A stretch of DNA of 64,000 nucleotides from Mucilaginibacter sp. (GCA_030445275.1 JAUCSE010000062.1:19662-83661), one strand, 5' to 3'; counted from the stretch's first letter, positions 9,163 through 19,699 are shown. Program-made: numbers and translations. Notes: a model not told the origin generated them from the sequence alone.

Positions 9163-11292
9163 TTATTCGTTAGGGAAAGAAATGTGTTGATAATAGGTGA
9201 GCGGATGTGCGGGAGCAGGCAATCCTTCCGGTAGCGGCAGTTTCGAATAAGTCTGAAAATAAAGTACACAGCCATCACGCCACCACATCGCTTCCTTTTT
9301 TTGTTGCAGCAGCAGTTGCCGTACATCCTGATACCGTTCCGGATCGATTTTCTTTCCCGCAATATTCCAGATACTGATCATATGATCGACCGAATCGACA
9401 CCGGCATAATAATGGTTCACCAGTTCCGTCCAAAGCGTTTGTCCTGAAGCCATTTTATAGCTCCAGGGAACATGGTGGAACCACAATAGGTATTTTTGCG
9501 GGCAGGTTTTTAAATCTGCGAATTCTTTATCCAGTGGAGGAAAATACTGACTTACCGCATTCGTACCCGATAGGGTGCGGTCTGTGCCTATACCGCTTGA
9601 ATCTGAGCGGTGGTAATCCCAGGCGTTCCAACCGGGGATCCTGCCCCAGGGTCCCGGGCCGTAATGCGTGCCGAGATTCATGATATGGTTTAAGCCTAAT
9701 GGCATCATGTAATTTACCGCAGCCTCCCTGGACTGCAGCATCATTTGTTCAACTGGCCCTAAAAAGGCAGGATCGTTGGTAAAAGTCATCTTTAACCACT
9801 CCTCAGCTATCTGCGCTGATGTTAACCCGGAATTCCAGGCTATCCGCCCGAAGGCATACCAGTTTGCCTGTCCAAATGGATGGCCACACCAGTTGATGTC
9901 GCTGCCGATGTTAGCCACTCCGGCGATCGCTGATAATTGATGGCCTTCCAGTGTACCATCTGTGATCTTCGAGATGGTGGACCCTTTACCTTGAGCATAG
10001 GTGTCGGTTTGCAAGTATTCCTTAAATAAAGGAGCCAGGTAAACCAGATGTGATGCAAAGCCCAGATATTCCTGCGTGATTTCAAATTCAGGAGCGATCG
10101 GTGTTTTTGGCATGGCTCCAAACAAGGGATGGAAGGCCTCGCGTGGCTGAAAATCAATAGGCCCGTACTTGACCTGAAGGAAAACATTTTTGTTAAATTT
10201 TCCGTCAAGGGGCTTAAACTCGTTGTAAGCCTGCATGGCCCTGTCACTTCCTTTTTTGTTTTCATAAACGAAGGCCCGCCACATTACCATACCGCCATGC
10301 GGTTCGAGCGCTTCGGCTAACACATTGGCGCCATCGGCATGCGTGCGTTTATAGTCCTGCGGACCGGGCTGACCCTCGGAGTTTGCCTTAACCAGGAAGC
10401 CGCCGAAATCCGGGATGTAATGATAAATTTCATCTACTTTCTCCTTCCACCACTTTTTGACTTCAGGGTCCAGTGGGTCCGCCGTCTTTAAATTTCCCAG
10501 TTCGATCGGTGCTGAAAAACGGGCGGTCAGATATGTCCTGATGCCATAGGCCCTGAAAACATCCGCCAGGGCAGCTGCTTTGATGATGTAAGGTCTGGTC
10601 AGGCTTTTAGCCTTCGCATTAACATTATTGAGTACTACGCCGTTGATGCCGATTGATGCGTTTGCGCGTGCGTAGTCCTTGTAACGTGGATCGAGGTAAC
10701 CCGGAAGCCGCTGCCAGTCCCATAAAGAAGAACCTGCATAGCCACGTTCTATCGTTCCATCCAGATTATCCCAGTGATCGAGTACACGAAACGTAACTTT
10801 AGGATGATCTGCAATATGAAGGTGATCCAGGCTTTGTCCCGTTTGGATCAGTCTTAAAAAATTAAAAACACCATATAATATGCCGACATCGGTGTTGGCG
10901 GTGATTATAGTAGCTTTACGACCGCCTGAAACTACTGACTCGATGACGAACCCTTCTTGCCCGACTGCTGTCAGTTCAGAAATCTGAAGCGTTTTTATCG
11001 CGGGTATCATTTTGGGCGTGCCAACGATCAGCGCTCCATCCATCGTTACCTGATCATTTGCGGATACGTTTACCGATAACATCTTTTGGAGGCCGTAACG
11101 CAATTCAGAACCTGCTGATTTAATAACAGATGAGTTACCAGAGATGACGAGCTGCTTAATAACCTGTTTGTAGCGGCCAGATAGACCGGCATCAGTAATT
11201 GCGGGATAACGGAGCCACAGATCATAACCATTCTCAGCCCTGGTCAATCCTGCAAGCAGAAGCAAGCTGATTAGAGTAAATAACTTTCTCAT
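9163..11292 (-). CDS. GH67 alpha-glucuronidase
   Basis: 709 residues with a signal peptide (LLLAGLTRAE). GH67 enzymes cut the alpha-1,2-linked (4-O-methyl)glucuronic acid from the non-reducing end of xylo-oligosaccharides. Full-length agreement with the family: the N-terminal domain at about 25-160, then the TIM barrel with ITANTDVGILYGVF, LDHWDNLDGTIERGYAG and FGGFLVKANSEGQPGP. The catalytic set is intact: E306 in NSEGQPGP as acid, D380 in YGPIDFQPRE and E408 in ITQEYLG as the base pair; the spacings 74 and 28 match those of E292, D365 and E393 in the Cellvibrio japonicus enzyme. The start ATG overlaps the stop of the GH97 gene (ATGA), so translation is probably coupled. Confidence 0.96.
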   Translation of the reverse strand: MRKLFTLISLLLLAGLTRAENGYDLWLRYPAITDAGLSGRYKQVIKQLVISGNSSVIKSAGSELRYGLQKMLSVNVSANDQVTMDGALIVGTPKMIPAIKTLQISELTAVGQEGFVIESVVSGGRKATIITANTDVGILYGVFNFLRLIQTGQSLDHLHIADHPKVTFRVLDHWDNLDGTIERGYAGSSLWDWQRLPGYLDPRYKDYARANASIGINGVVLNNVNAKAKSLTRPYIIKAAALADVFRAYGIRTYLTARFSAPIELGNLKTADPLDPEVKKWWKEKVDEIYHYIPDFGGFLVKANSEGQPGPQDYKRTHADGANVLAEALEPHGGMVMWRAFVYENKKGSDRAMQAYNEFKPLDGKFNKNVFLQVKYGPIDFQPREAFHPLFGAMPKTPIAPEFEITQEYLGFASHLVYLAPLFKEYLQTDTYAQGKGSTISKITDGTLEGHQLSAIAGVANIGSDINWCGHPFGQANWYAFGRIAWNSGLTSAQIAEEWLKMTFTNDPAFLGPVEQMMLQSREAAVNYMMPLGLNHIMNLGTHYGPGPWGRIPGWNAWDYHRSDSSGIGTDRTLSGTNAVSQYFPPLDKEFADLKTCPQKYLLWFHHVPWSYKMASGQTLWTELVNHYYAGVDSVDHMISIWNIAGKKIDPERYQDVRQLLLQQKKEAMWWRDGCVLYFQTYSKLPLPEGLPAPAHPLTYYQHISFPNE

Positions 11293-13166
11293 GGTTTGCT
11301 TCTGTCTACTTTGGTGAATTTGGCTGCGAAGCCCCCTCCGGCCTGAAGCTGTAGTTTTATGGAATTTTTCCTGTTATATTTTTTTTCAGATAGCATCACT
11401 TTATCGGCCGAAGCATGATCATCCGCTATCGTTACGGCATTATAATTTCCTGGTTTCAGAAACGATAGATCTATGGAGAGGTCCTTAGTTACTGCCCCGT
11501 TGAGTACGGAAAGGTACCATGTCTGCCCCTTACGTCGGGCAAAAACGGCAGTTTCACCGATAGCACTTTGAGCCAGCACTTTCGTTTCATCCCAGGTTGT
11601 CGGAATACCAATGACAAATTTCTTGATGGGGCTATTCAATAGCTCTTCCGGATTGACAGCAAGACACAAAAACGGGGAGGTAAATGCTACTACCGTGGCA
11701 ACCTGGTGGGTCAACGTCGTGCCACCGATTATTTTTTGATTAAAACTTAATGGCGTGTAATCGCCATGGCCCGCAAGGTAACGGGTAAAGGGCAGCGTCG
11801 TATTATGCTCTGGCCAGCTACTTCCGTTTTCAAGTCCGCGGATACCCTCTCTGGACATTTCGTTGGGCCAGGTGCTGCTTTGTCCTGTCGGCTTATCCGC
11901 ACCATGGAAATCCAGCATGAGCTGTAACCTGGCGGCATCTTTTAAGGCGTCCTGATAAAATGCCATCACCTCCTGTGATTCCGTGTCGAAAAAATCGATC
12001 TTGATCCCGACGACCCCTACTGCTTTACATTGTGTGAAAAAATCCCATCTTGCTTTCGCATCTTCTAAACCGGGAACACCATTCCTGTCTGGATAGGCTT
12101 TCCAAACCCATACTTTGACATGCTGCTGGTCGGAATAGGTCACGAGGTCTTTGATCAGTTCCCATTTGTCCTTACTGCCATCCGTCCATTTTGACCAGCC
12201 TTCATCAACGAGATTGTATTCTATTCCCAATTCACCGGCCCATTTGGAGAATTTTTTCATGTTTTCAAATGTCACCCCGCCGTTGCCTGCCAGCCATGAC
12301 CATACACTTTTTCCAGGTTTTACCCAACTGGTCGCTATCCCTTGCGGAAACAATTTGGGATCTGGTTTGGGAGATACACTGCTGATAATATCGCAATTCA
12401 CCAGCACATTCAGGTCCTTTCCGGTTTCAATAATCCGCCAGGGCGTTTCTATGTTTCCGGAAACGGAAGTTGAACCGGTTAGGTTTGCCTTGTAGCCCCG
12501 TTGCCCGTCTGCCTTTAACGACATGCCTGCAAAATGACCGGCTCCACCCTCTGTGATCGCAGCGTATCCTGCGCCTCCGGGCAATTTAACAGTAAGCGGA
12601 GGGCCCACTAAACTACCTTCTTTAACATCTTCGATATTTCGTTTTTGATATTTTCCCTCGTAGCTCCTGATATCTCCCTGGCTCCAGGTAACGCTACCGC
12701 CTGGAATCGTAAACGTGGTATTGTCGCTTGTAATCTCGCTTTCCCCGTTACCGGGGACGATGTATCGAAAAGCCAGGCCATCATTAAAAACCCGGACCTC
12801 TAATTTAAAATGCTCCAAACCCTTGCTGTTCTCACATTCAACTAATGTTGAATTACAGTTGTCAATGGCCTTATCGTGTACACCGCGTGAAAGGTAGGAC
12901 CGGTTTATCCTTTCACTTTTGATAACCCTAATAGAGCTGATATCCGCGAATACATGATCCTTGATGGTTAAACCGAGTGGCGATGTTTCAATGACCGGAT
13001 TCCGGTCATTAACAACTTCGTAGTAAAGAAGTCCGTTTTCTGAGGTCAGTTTGAAAACAACTTGGCCGTCCGGACCAGGCAAAAGGATCTGTTTATCCTG
13101 GGCAAACAAACTGGTACAACCGGCTAGTATAAACAGGCCCGTTATCAATATTTTGAATTTTTTCAT
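11289..13166 (-). CDS. GH97 glycosidase, probably alpha-galactosidase-like retaining type
   Basis: 625 residues with a lipoprotein-like or cleavable signal (LFILAGCTSLFAQ). The beta-super-sandwich N-terminal domain covers about 25-275, the TIM barrel about 280-530 (SWLAGNGGVTFENMKKFSKWAGELGIEYNLVDEGW), then a C-terminal beta domain. GH97 contains inverting alpha-glucosidases (SusB type, Glu base) and retaining alpha-galactosidases with an Asp nucleophile. Here the strand reads GIKIDFFD with D391 in the nucleophile position, followed by DFHGADKPTG and RGLENG, which fits the retaining branch. The substrate sugar (alpha-Gal or alpha-Glc) is inferred only. It lies 31 bp after GH105 and overlaps GH67 by 4 bp. 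Confidence 0.93.
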   Translation of the reverse strand: MKKFKILITGLFILAGCTSLFAQDKQILLPGPDGQVVFKLTSENGLLYYEVVNDRNPVIETSPLGLTIKDHVFADISSIRVIKSERINRSYLSRGVHDKAIDNCNSTLVECENSKGLEHFKLEVRVFNDGLAFRYIVPGNGESEITSDNTTFTIPGGSVTWSQGDIRSYEGKYQKRNIEDVKEGSLVGPPLTVKLPGGAGYAAITEGGAGHFAGMSLKADGQRGYKANLTGSTSVSGNIETPWRIIETGKDLNVLVNCDIISSVSPKPDPKLFPQGIATSWVKPGKSVWSWLAGNGGVTFENMKKFSKWAGELGIEYNLVDEGWSKWTDGSKDKWELIKDLVTYSDQQHVKVWVWKAYPDRNGVPGLEDAKARWDFFTQCKAVGVVGIKIDFFDTESQEVMAFYQDALKDAARLQLMLDFHGADKPTGQSSTWPNEMSREGIRGLENGSSWPEHNTTLPFTRYLAGHGDYTPLSFNQKIIGGTTLTHQVATVVAFTSPFLCLAVNPEELLNSPIKKFVIGIPTTWDETKVLAQSAIGETAVFARRKGQTWYLSVLNGAVTKDLSIDLSFLKPGNYNAVTIADDHASADKVMLSEKKYNRKNSIKLQLQAGGGFAAKFTKVDRSKP

Positions 13167-13197
13167 TTGTAGATTGGATTTTTTGTTTATTAAAATG

Positions 13198-14328
13198 CTA
13201 TTTACTTAAGATAGCCTGTGCACACCACAGGACAGGGGCCTGCCCGTGCATATCTCCGGTTAAAGCTTCCCTGTCAAGGTAATATTGCCTGTCGTTTTTC
13301 TTATTGGTTCCCTCGCAAACCCCTTCTACTTCCGCATTTGCGTTTATCTTTTCCGTCAGTGCAAGCCAGGCTTTACGGGCGAGGGGGCCATACTCATTTT
13401 CATTAAGCCAGCCTTTTTTCACACCGGTAATCAGGGCGTAGGTAAACATCGCGGTACCCGAGCTTTCCTCCCAGGCGTCTTTATCGTCTATTAACTGGCG
13501 CCACATTCCGTCCAGTGCCTGGTAATCCCTGAGACTTGCCATCATCTTTTTATATCCGGCCAAAATAGCCGGCCTGTTAGGGTTGTTAGAGGGTAGTGCA
13601 TTAAGTATTTCAGTCATGCCTGCTGCCATCCAGCCATTTCCTCTTGCCCAAAAAAAGGGGACATCCGGCGCGTGGAAGAACAGTCCATTTGGCCTTTGTA
13701 AGTTTTCAAGATAGTAAACCATCTCGCTGGCGGCACGGTTAATATATTTTTCGTCTCTCGTAGCCCGATAAGCCTGTACCTGTATGGTGGTGATCATAAA
13801 CATATCATCAATCCAAAGCCTGGTCTGCCACGAAAGCCCTTTATTGGCGAGCTCCTCCTGGCCTGGTTTTGGATTCGCCGGCAACGTCCATTGTTTATCG
13901 GCAAAGGCGATCCCCGTTTCGAGATACTGCCGGTCTTTGGTCTGGATATATAGTTGTAGTGGAACGGCCCCGAATACGGTATTATCAACCATGTCCGGAA
14001 GAGGAATCAGCTTGCTTTCAGTACCGTAAAAAGGTGTGAACCTGTCGGCCAATTTTTTTGTCAGTGCATCATTGCCGGAAGCGTCGGCAAAGAGTAATGC
14101 GCCGAACCAGGCACATGTTTCGGGATAGGTGATGCTTCCCGGGGGCTTTGGAGACCCAAAGTTGGGATGGGGCGTTTCAATGAAATGGTCGGCCACCCGG
14201 TTGCCGATCTCCAATGGGCTTTTACCACTGGGCCATTTCCGGAAATATTTGTTTTGTGCGGTTGCAAGTCCGGGTAATACCAAGATAGATATCAATATTA
14301 CCATGAGTACATGTTTGTGTATTTTCAT
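13198..14328 (-). CDS. GH105 unsaturated uronyl hydrolase
   Basis: 376 residues with a signal peptide (ILVLPGLATAQ). Single (alpha/alpha)6 toroid of the GH88/GH105 clan: WIDDMFM at 172-178 holds the catalytic aspartate pair region (D174/D175), and WARGNGWMAAGM and ESSGTAMFTYALI are diagnostic. Such enzymes remove 4,5-unsaturated uronic acids left by polysaccharide lyases (rhamnogalacturonan, arabinogalactan protein, ulvan). Its presence implies that a lyase creates the unsaturated end; none is recognisable in the window unless the unknown protein at 7179-9152 is one. First enzyme gene after susD, separated from it by a strong stem-loop. Confidence 0.94.
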   Translation of the reverse strand: MKIHKHVLMVILISILVLPGLATAQNKYFRKWPSGKSPLEIGNRVADHFIETPHPNFGSPKPPGSITYPETCAWFGALLFADASGNDALTKKLADRFTPFYGTESKLIPLPDMVDNTVFGAVPLQLYIQTKDRQYLETGIAFADKQWTLPANPKPGQEELANKGLSWQTRLWIDDMFMITTIQVQAYRATRDEKYINRAASEMVYYLENLQRPNGLFFHAPDVPFFWARGNGWMAAGMTEILNALPSNNPNRPAILAGYKKMMASLRDYQALDGMWRQLIDDKDAWEESSGTAMFTYALITGVKKGWLNENEYGPLARKAWLALTEKINANAEVEGVCEGTNKKNDRQYYLDREALTGDMHGQAPVLWCAQAILSK

Positions 14329-14354
14329 AGGAATTATTAAAATAAATTTGCGGA

Positions 14355-14388
14355 TAAGGCAAGGGTAATCGAGGTTACCCTTGCCTTA
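14355..14388 (-). promoter_or_regulatory. Intercistronic stem-loop after susD of PUL1
   Basis: Perfect 14-bp stem TAAGGCAAGGGTAA (14355-14368) / TTACCCTTGCCTTA (14375-14388), loop of 6, starting 3 bases after the susD stop. No T-run follows, so it is more likely a barrier to 3' exonucleases or a partial attenuator that keeps susCD mRNA above the enzyme genes than a full terminator. PUL2 has a similar element in the same position. Confidence 0.7.
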
Positions 14389-14391
14389 GTA

Positions 14392-16065
14392 TTAACGCCA
14401 ACCCGGGTTTTGCGGGTAAGCAGGCCCCGATATCACTGAATTGATCTGCGATAAAGGAATGGGACGTAGTATGTCAAAATCCTGAATATTCAGTTTTGCC
14501 TGATAGTCATCATACGTACGTACACGGTTGATCAGCGTGCCGGTACGGACAAGGTCAAACCACCTCACGTTTTCCGACATCATTTCACGCGTACGTTCAG
14601 CAAGCAGAAAATCAAGATTAATGTCTGCCGCCGTGACCTGCATCTGATCGGAATGACCGGCGTAAGCAGCCCTGCTGCGTATAGCGTTGATCATCGTTGC
14701 AGCATTTCCAGCTTGCCCCAGTTTAAACGCGGCTTCCGCCGCGACCAGGTAAGTTTCAGCCAGGCGAAATACGATAACCGGCCGGTGGGAATTCTCATTT
14801 GGCGTGGTACGGTTCAACGGGTCCAGGTATTTGGTCATCGTCGGAAATATCCTGTTATCGTTATAATTTTCAGGAGTATAGATCACATATTTATGCTTTT
14901 TGATCTCGTCGATAGACATATTCATACCAGGATATCTTAAAGCAGTGTCGCCAACATTTGCACTGTATGGCAGTGTATAGGCTGTTCCGCCGACGGTAAT
15001 CGTATAGGTTCCGCTGATCGCCTTAGAGGCTTTCCACACTGACTGGAAGGTCTTGTAATAGCGGCTGTCGTTTGTTTTATCAGCGAAGGCGGTATTGTAA
15101 ACCCAGTTGGTAGCCCTGAACCAGGCATACGAGCGGCCATTAAGTAAGTCGCGCTGACCTAAAATAGCATCGTAGGTGTTAACATATAGATGGTTCCAGG
15201 CATTATTCGCACCGCCATAGGTTAAATCGGTCGAATATTGTACGTTAAACAAGACTTCTTTATTGTTTTCATTATTGTCCCTGAACACATCCGCAAAATC
15301 AGGTAATAAGCCCGCATTGTAAGTGCCGGCGTTATTGATCAAATCTGTAGCTGTATCGTATGCACTTTGGAAATCTGTTGTTTGAGCTGCAGCCGACCAG
15401 CCTCGTGTTAAATAAACCAATGCCAGCAGATGCTTTGCAGCACCGATTGACGCGCGTCCAGGTTGAGGAATTGTTGGATTAAGATCAGCAACCGCCGCTT
15501 TCAGATCTGAAATAACCAAGTTATAACAATCTGCTAACGATGCCCGGGTGGCCGAGTTGGTCGGCGTGGTCGTATACTCGGTAATGGTTACACCGCCGAA
15601 CAGACGTACCAAGACAAAATAATTAAACGCTCTTAAAAACTTAGCTTCTGCTATTTTCTCCTTACGGGCATCATCGGTGAGGCCGGTAACTGTTTGTCCA
15701 AAAATAATTAATCCGTTGCAGGTATTGATTGACCGGTAACAGGCCGCCCATATCCCACTTGAAAATTCATTATTGGAATCAAACTGAGTATCATATATGG
15801 ATACGTGGGTAGTCCGGTTACCATTTGCCAGGCGCATTTCATCAGCGCCAATATTGGTAAAAGCCTCCAGTCCTTCTTCCGGGCCGTATAAACTTCTTAA
15901 GAACTGGTAGGATGCATTTAAACCATTGTCTATTCCCGCGGCGGTAGAGAAGAAATCGGAAGTTAGCTTAGACCGATTTTCTTCGGCCAGATCACTTTTT
16001 TTACAGCTGGTAGCAAAACATACTGCCATTGCTGTAAAAACTGTCATTAATAATATTTTTTTCAT
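14392..16065 (-). CDS. SusD/RagB-family surface glycan-binding lipoprotein (PUL1)
   Basis: 557 residues. Lipoprotein signal with lipobox ending at Cys21 (AVCFATSC). RagB/SusD fold: an N-terminal SusD-like domain with TPR-type helices (AEAKFLRAFNYFVLVRLFGGV at about 140) and the C-terminal RagB region (RPVIVFRLAETYLVAAEAAF, MINAIRSRAAYAG, FLLAERTREMMSENVRWFDLVRTG). It forms the lid over the SusC barrel and captures glycan at the cell surface. It lies 14 bp after susC and before the stem-loop and GH105. Confidence 0.96.
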   Translation of the reverse strand: MKKILLMTVFTAMAVCFATSCKKSDLAEENRSKLTSDFFSTAAGIDNGLNASYQFLRSLYGPEEGLEAFTNIGADEMRLANGNRTTHVSIYDTQFDSNNEFSSGIWAACYRSINTCNGLIIFGQTVTGLTDDARKEKIAEAKFLRAFNYFVLVRLFGGVTITEYTTTPTNSATRASLADCYNLVISDLKAAVADLNPTIPQPGRASIGAAKHLLALVYLTRGWSAAAQTTDFQSAYDTATDLINNAGTYNAGLLPDFADVFRDNNENNKEVLFNVQYSTDLTYGGANNAWNHLYVNTYDAILGQRDLLNGRSYAWFRATNWVYNTAFADKTNDSRYYKTFQSVWKASKAISGTYTITVGGTAYTLPYSANVGDTALRYPGMNMSIDEIKKHKYVIYTPENYNDNRIFPTMTKYLDPLNRTTPNENSHRPVIVFRLAETYLVAAEAAFKLGQAGNAATMINAIRSRAAYAGHSDQMQVTAADINLDFLLAERTREMMSENVRWFDLVRTGTLINRVRTYDDYQAKLNIQDFDILRPIPLSQINSVISGPAYPQNPGWR

Positions 16066-16079
16066 GATTCTTTTCCGTT

Positions 16080-19000
16080 TTAAAATGAAACATTAACACC
16101 GAATAACAATTGCCAGGTAGGCGGCGTAAGCGTGTTTACATTGACATCATTCAAACCTATTTCAGGATCAAGCCCGTGTGAGTTTTTCAGATACGGAGAG
16201 AAAAACGTAAAGGGATTTGATACAGTTGAATAAATCCTGGCTGATTTTGCGCCAATTGCTTTAAGTGGGTTGCTGGCAAAGGTGTAGCCCAGGGACATCG
16301 ATCTGATCTTCAGATACGAATCGCTGAAAATATTTAGCGTTGAAGCATAATTCGCAGAAGAAAGCGCTACGTTAGGTTTAGGCCAGTAATTTACCGGGTT
16401 GGTTGGTGTCCAGTAATTAATGTCCAGATTGTTATAGCCGCCGCCCTGAAGTTGGTTGGCAAAACTACCGTCAACGCCTGATCTTACCAGGCCGCCAATA
16501 TTAAAATAAGCAAGAATACTGAAATCAAAGTTTTTATAGGCAAACCTGTTTGTGATACCACCTTGCAGCTTAGGCTGTGATGAGCCTAACACTACCTTAT
16601 CATCTGTAGTAATTTTGCCGTCACCATTGGTGTCTGCTACTTTCACTGTACCAACAATAGAGTTTGGCCCTGGGTTATTATAAGCCGTGGCGCTGGTTAC
16701 CAGGCCATATTTGGTAGCTAAAGCAATATCCTCGGGCGTGTTCTGCCAAATACCTACTCTTTTATAATCGTAAATAATGTGATTAGGCTGGCCAACAAAA
16801 AAGCCGCTGTTTAAATCGCGCTGTACGCCTGATGCCAGCTTGTTAATGCGCTGACGGTTAAAGGCAACGTTAACATCGGTTGTCCATTTAAACTTGCTTT
16901 TACCATCGCCGGCTAAATTAATGGAGCTGACATTGAACTCCATGCCCGTATCCTGCGTTTCGCCCAGGTTAATCAGGATTTTGCTGTAACCTGTTGTTGG
17001 AGGCAATACCTGGTAAAGGAAGATATTGGTGGTTTTGGCCCTGTACCACTCTACCGAACCGGTGATACGATTATTAAATAAACCAAAATCCACACCCAGG
17101 TTTAAAGTGGTTGTATTTTCCCAAGTTAACTGCGGATTGCCTGAGTTAGAAGGATCCGGATAAGTACCACTTACATTAGTTCCGCCGTATTGATAGTAAG
17201 TATTTGTCAACAAACCAATAGTTTGGTAAGGATTAAGATTAGTGCTTGCGGTAGTACCATAGCTGGCCCTTAACTTCAAACCCGAAATAGTTTTGTTATT
17301 AGCCAGGAAATCCTCCCGGTCAATATTCCAGCCCAGCGCCGCTGCCGGATAGGTATTCCATTTTTTCCCTTCCGCCAGCCGGGATGAGCCATCACGGCGT
17401 ATCGTAAATGTGGCCAGATATTTACCTTTATATGTATAATTCAACCGGCCCATTACCGATACAATACTGTATTTGGCAAAATCGCCGCTGCTGGTTACGT
17501 TGGAAGCATAGGCGGGGTTGTAATATTGTATATAATCGCCCAGCACATTGCGGTAGCTTACACTGTTACTTTGTGTTTGATTTTTTTCAAAGCTGTATAA
17601 ACCAGTAAAGTTAATATTATGATCTTTTGCTATTGTTTTATCATAGGTAAGGAGGTGTTCAAGTGTATAGTCATATCCGGTTCCGTTATAATTGTATCCG
17701 GCATTTGGTTGTCCTAACTGCTCCAAGGTATTGCTGGCATAAAACCGTCCTTTTGTTTGCGGATTAATTTGCAGACCCGCATTCAACCGGTATTTAAAAC
17801 CATGGGTCAAATTAACCTCGGCATATGCCGTATTGAAGGTATTTAACCTTTTATCCATATCAACCCTGGCACCCGGTGCAAAATCCGTAAGCGGGTTCCA
17901 AACGTTTTGGTTACTGCCCGGCAGGTAGGTATACAAGCTGCCATCAGGCTTATACGGGGTAGAAAAAGGACTGGCTTGTAAAAATTGGCTAACCGGGTTA
18001 TTGGTAAAGTTGGCCGCGTTGTTTTGGCCCTGGTTAATCGTATAGCTATCTAATGTACTGATGCCGAATTTTATATGGTCGTTTACTTTATGATCGATGC
18101 TCATTTTTAAACTGTACCTGTCTATCCCCTGGCCTGGGAAAATACCGCCGGCGTGGTAATAACCCAATGAAGCATCATATTGGGTATTTTCATTACCACC
18201 CGATACATTAATCTGATGATTAGTGATTAAAGGCGTTTTATAAAGCAGATTCTGCCAGTTTGTTCGTACCCCCGACTGGTAAAGCCCAAGTTCTACCGGA
18301 TCAGTAAATACACTTAAACTACCCGTAATTAATTTAGGATCATCAAGCCCGGAATAAACCGGTGTACCGTTCGTTGCCAAAGGCGTGCCATTGATTTTAC
18401 CCCATTTTCTAAAAGTTAAAAACTGATCGGCATCCATTACGTCATATTGTCCTAGTATATGATTAAAGCCTGCATAAGCATTGTAATTAATAATAGTTTT
18501 GCCGTTTTTCCCGCGGCGTGTCTGAATCAACAATACCCCGTTTGATCCGCGCGCACCATAAATAGCGGTTGCACTGGCGTCTTTCAATACCTGAACACCA
18601 ACGATGTCATCAGGATTGATGTCATTTAAATTGCCAGCAAAAGGTACACCATCCAGTATGATTAAAGGATCATTACCGCCATTCAATGAGCGTTCGCCGC
18701 GGATACGGATAACCGGCGTTGTACCGGGCTGGCTATTGCCGTTGCCTTTGCCAACTTGCAAACCTGGAGCCGCGCCTTGCAGGGCAGTACCGATATCGCC
18801 TGCGGGAATTTGCCGCAGCTGGGCCTCGCTTATAGAAGATACAGCGCCAGTTACGTCCGATTTTTTGCGCGTACCATAGCCTACAACAACCACTTCATCC
18901 AATGATGACCGCTGCTCAGCGAGAACGACACTCAATACCGTTCTGCCATTTAGAGCGATTTCCTGGGTAACATACCCGATGAAGGTAAAAACCAGGGTAC

Positions 19001-19571
19001 CGTTCGCATCCGCAATCCGCATGGAAAATTTACCTGCAGGGTCGGTTTGCATTCCTTGAGAAGTTCCCTTAAGCTTTATGGTTACGCCGGGGATGGGCAG
19101 CCCTTTCGTATCCACAACCGTTCCTGAAACTACGACATCGGGATTTTGCATACCTGCATCGGCAAGCGGCTGCGTTGCAGCTGGAGTTGCGGTTTCAGTT
19201 GAATCGGCGGTCTTGGCCCTGATCACAATATTATTTTCGTGAATAACATAAGTGAAAGGCTGGTCTTCGAAGCATCTTTTCAATACCGTTTTGAAGTCTT
19301 CATTTTGTACACTTATACTCACGGGTTTGCCTTTGGCGAGTACCTTGGTACTATATAAAAAATTATAACCGCTTTGTTGTCGCAGCTGATCAAAAACGCT
19401 TTCTAATGAAGCATCTTTTACACTCAGGCTAACCTTTTGGGCGAAGGAAGCTGCGCTTACCTGCAAAAGTCCAACAACTAAAAGTATAAAAGTGAGCTTC
19501 ATAACTAACAGGAATTTTTGCAATGGAAAAGGCATACTCCTCCACCTAAATGAATAAGAAATTTTATACAT
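16080..19571 (-). CDS. SusC-like TonB-dependent receptor with STN signalling domain (PUL1)
   Basis: 1163 residues. Signal anchor MKLTFILLVVGLLQVSAASFAQ after an N-terminal extension; STN (secretin/TonB short N-terminal) domain at about 50-100 (SLESVFDQLRQQSGYNFLYS); CarboxypepD-regulatory-like domain at about 145-225; plug with DEVVVVGYGTRKKSDVTGAVSS and GDIGTALQGAAPGLQV; SusC signature IRGERSLNGGNDPLIILDGVPF; then the 22-strand barrel. The STN domain contacts a FecR-type anti-sigma factor, whose gene is next door, so the receptor both imports oligosaccharide and senses it. Paired with the SusD at 14392. Confidence 0.96.
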   Translation of the reverse strand: MYKISYSFRWRSMPFPLQKFLLVMKLTFILLVVGLLQVSAASFAQKVSLSVKDASLESVFDQLRQQSGYNFLYSTKVLAKGKPVSISVQNEDFKTVLKRCFEDQPFTYVIHENNIVIRAKTADSTETATPAATQPLADAGMQNPDVVVSGTVVDTKGLPIPGVTIKLKGTSQGMQTDPAGKFSMRIADANGTLVFTFIGYVTQEIALNGRTVLSVVLAEQRSSLDEVVVVGYGTRKKSDVTGAVSSISEAQLRQIPAGDIGTALQGAAPGLQVGKGNGNSQPGTTPVIRIRGERSLNGGNDPLIILDGVPFAGNLNDINPDDIVGVQVLKDASATAIYGARGSNGVLLIQTRRGKNGKTIINYNAYAGFNHILGQYDVMDADQFLTFRKWGKINGTPLATNGTPVYSGLDDPKLITGSLSVFTDPVELGLYQSGVRTNWQNLLYKTPLITNHQINVSGGNENTQYDASLGYYHAGGIFPGQGIDRYSLKMSIDHKVNDHIKFGISTLDSYTINQGQNNAANFTNNPVSQFLQASPFSTPYKPDGSLYTYLPGSNQNVWNPLTDFAPGARVDMDKRLNTFNTAYAEVNLTHGFKYRLNAGLQINPQTKGRFYASNTLEQLGQPNAGYNYNGTGYDYTLEHLLTYDKTIAKDHNINFTGLYSFEKNQTQSNSVSYRNVLGDYIQYYNPAYASNVTSSGDFAKYSIVSVMGRLNYTYKGKYLATFTIRRDGSSRLAEGKKWNTYPAAALGWNIDREDFLANNKTISGLKLRASYGTTASTNLNPYQTIGLLTNTYYQYGGTNVSGTYPDPSNSGNPQLTWENTTTLNLGVDFGLFNNRITGSVEWYRAKTTNIFLYQVLPPTTGYSKILINLGETQDTGMEFNVSSINLAGDGKSKFKWTTDVNVAFNRQRINKLASGVQRDLNSGFFVGQPNHIIYDYKRVGIWQNTPEDIALATKYGLVTSATAYNNPGPNSIVGTVKVADTNGDGKITTDDKVVLGSSQPKLQGGITNRFAYKNFDFSILAYFNIGGLVRSGVDGSFANQLQGGGYNNLDINYWTPTNPVNYWPKPNVALSSANYASTLNIFSDSYLKIRSMSLGYTFASNPLKAIGAKSARIYSTVSNPFTFFSPYLKNSHGLDPEIGLNDVNVNTLTPPTWQLLFGVNVSF

Positions 19572-19699
19572 TTGAAAAATAGGTTTTTAAGAAATTGGTT
19601 ATGAGAATTAGTTATCTGATTACCTATTATGCCTGAGGCATCAAACCGGGCGCGCGCCAACGCTCCCGGTTTTTTAGATAATAGTTAGGGATGTAAACG

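Noticed and set aside
9153..9362. In-frame 5' extension of the unknown PUL1 protein to 9362
   Set aside because: It overlaps the end of the GH67 gene, encodes a Cys/Arg-rich non-protein-like stretch, and puts a clean signal peptide (starting at 9152) in the middle of the chain.
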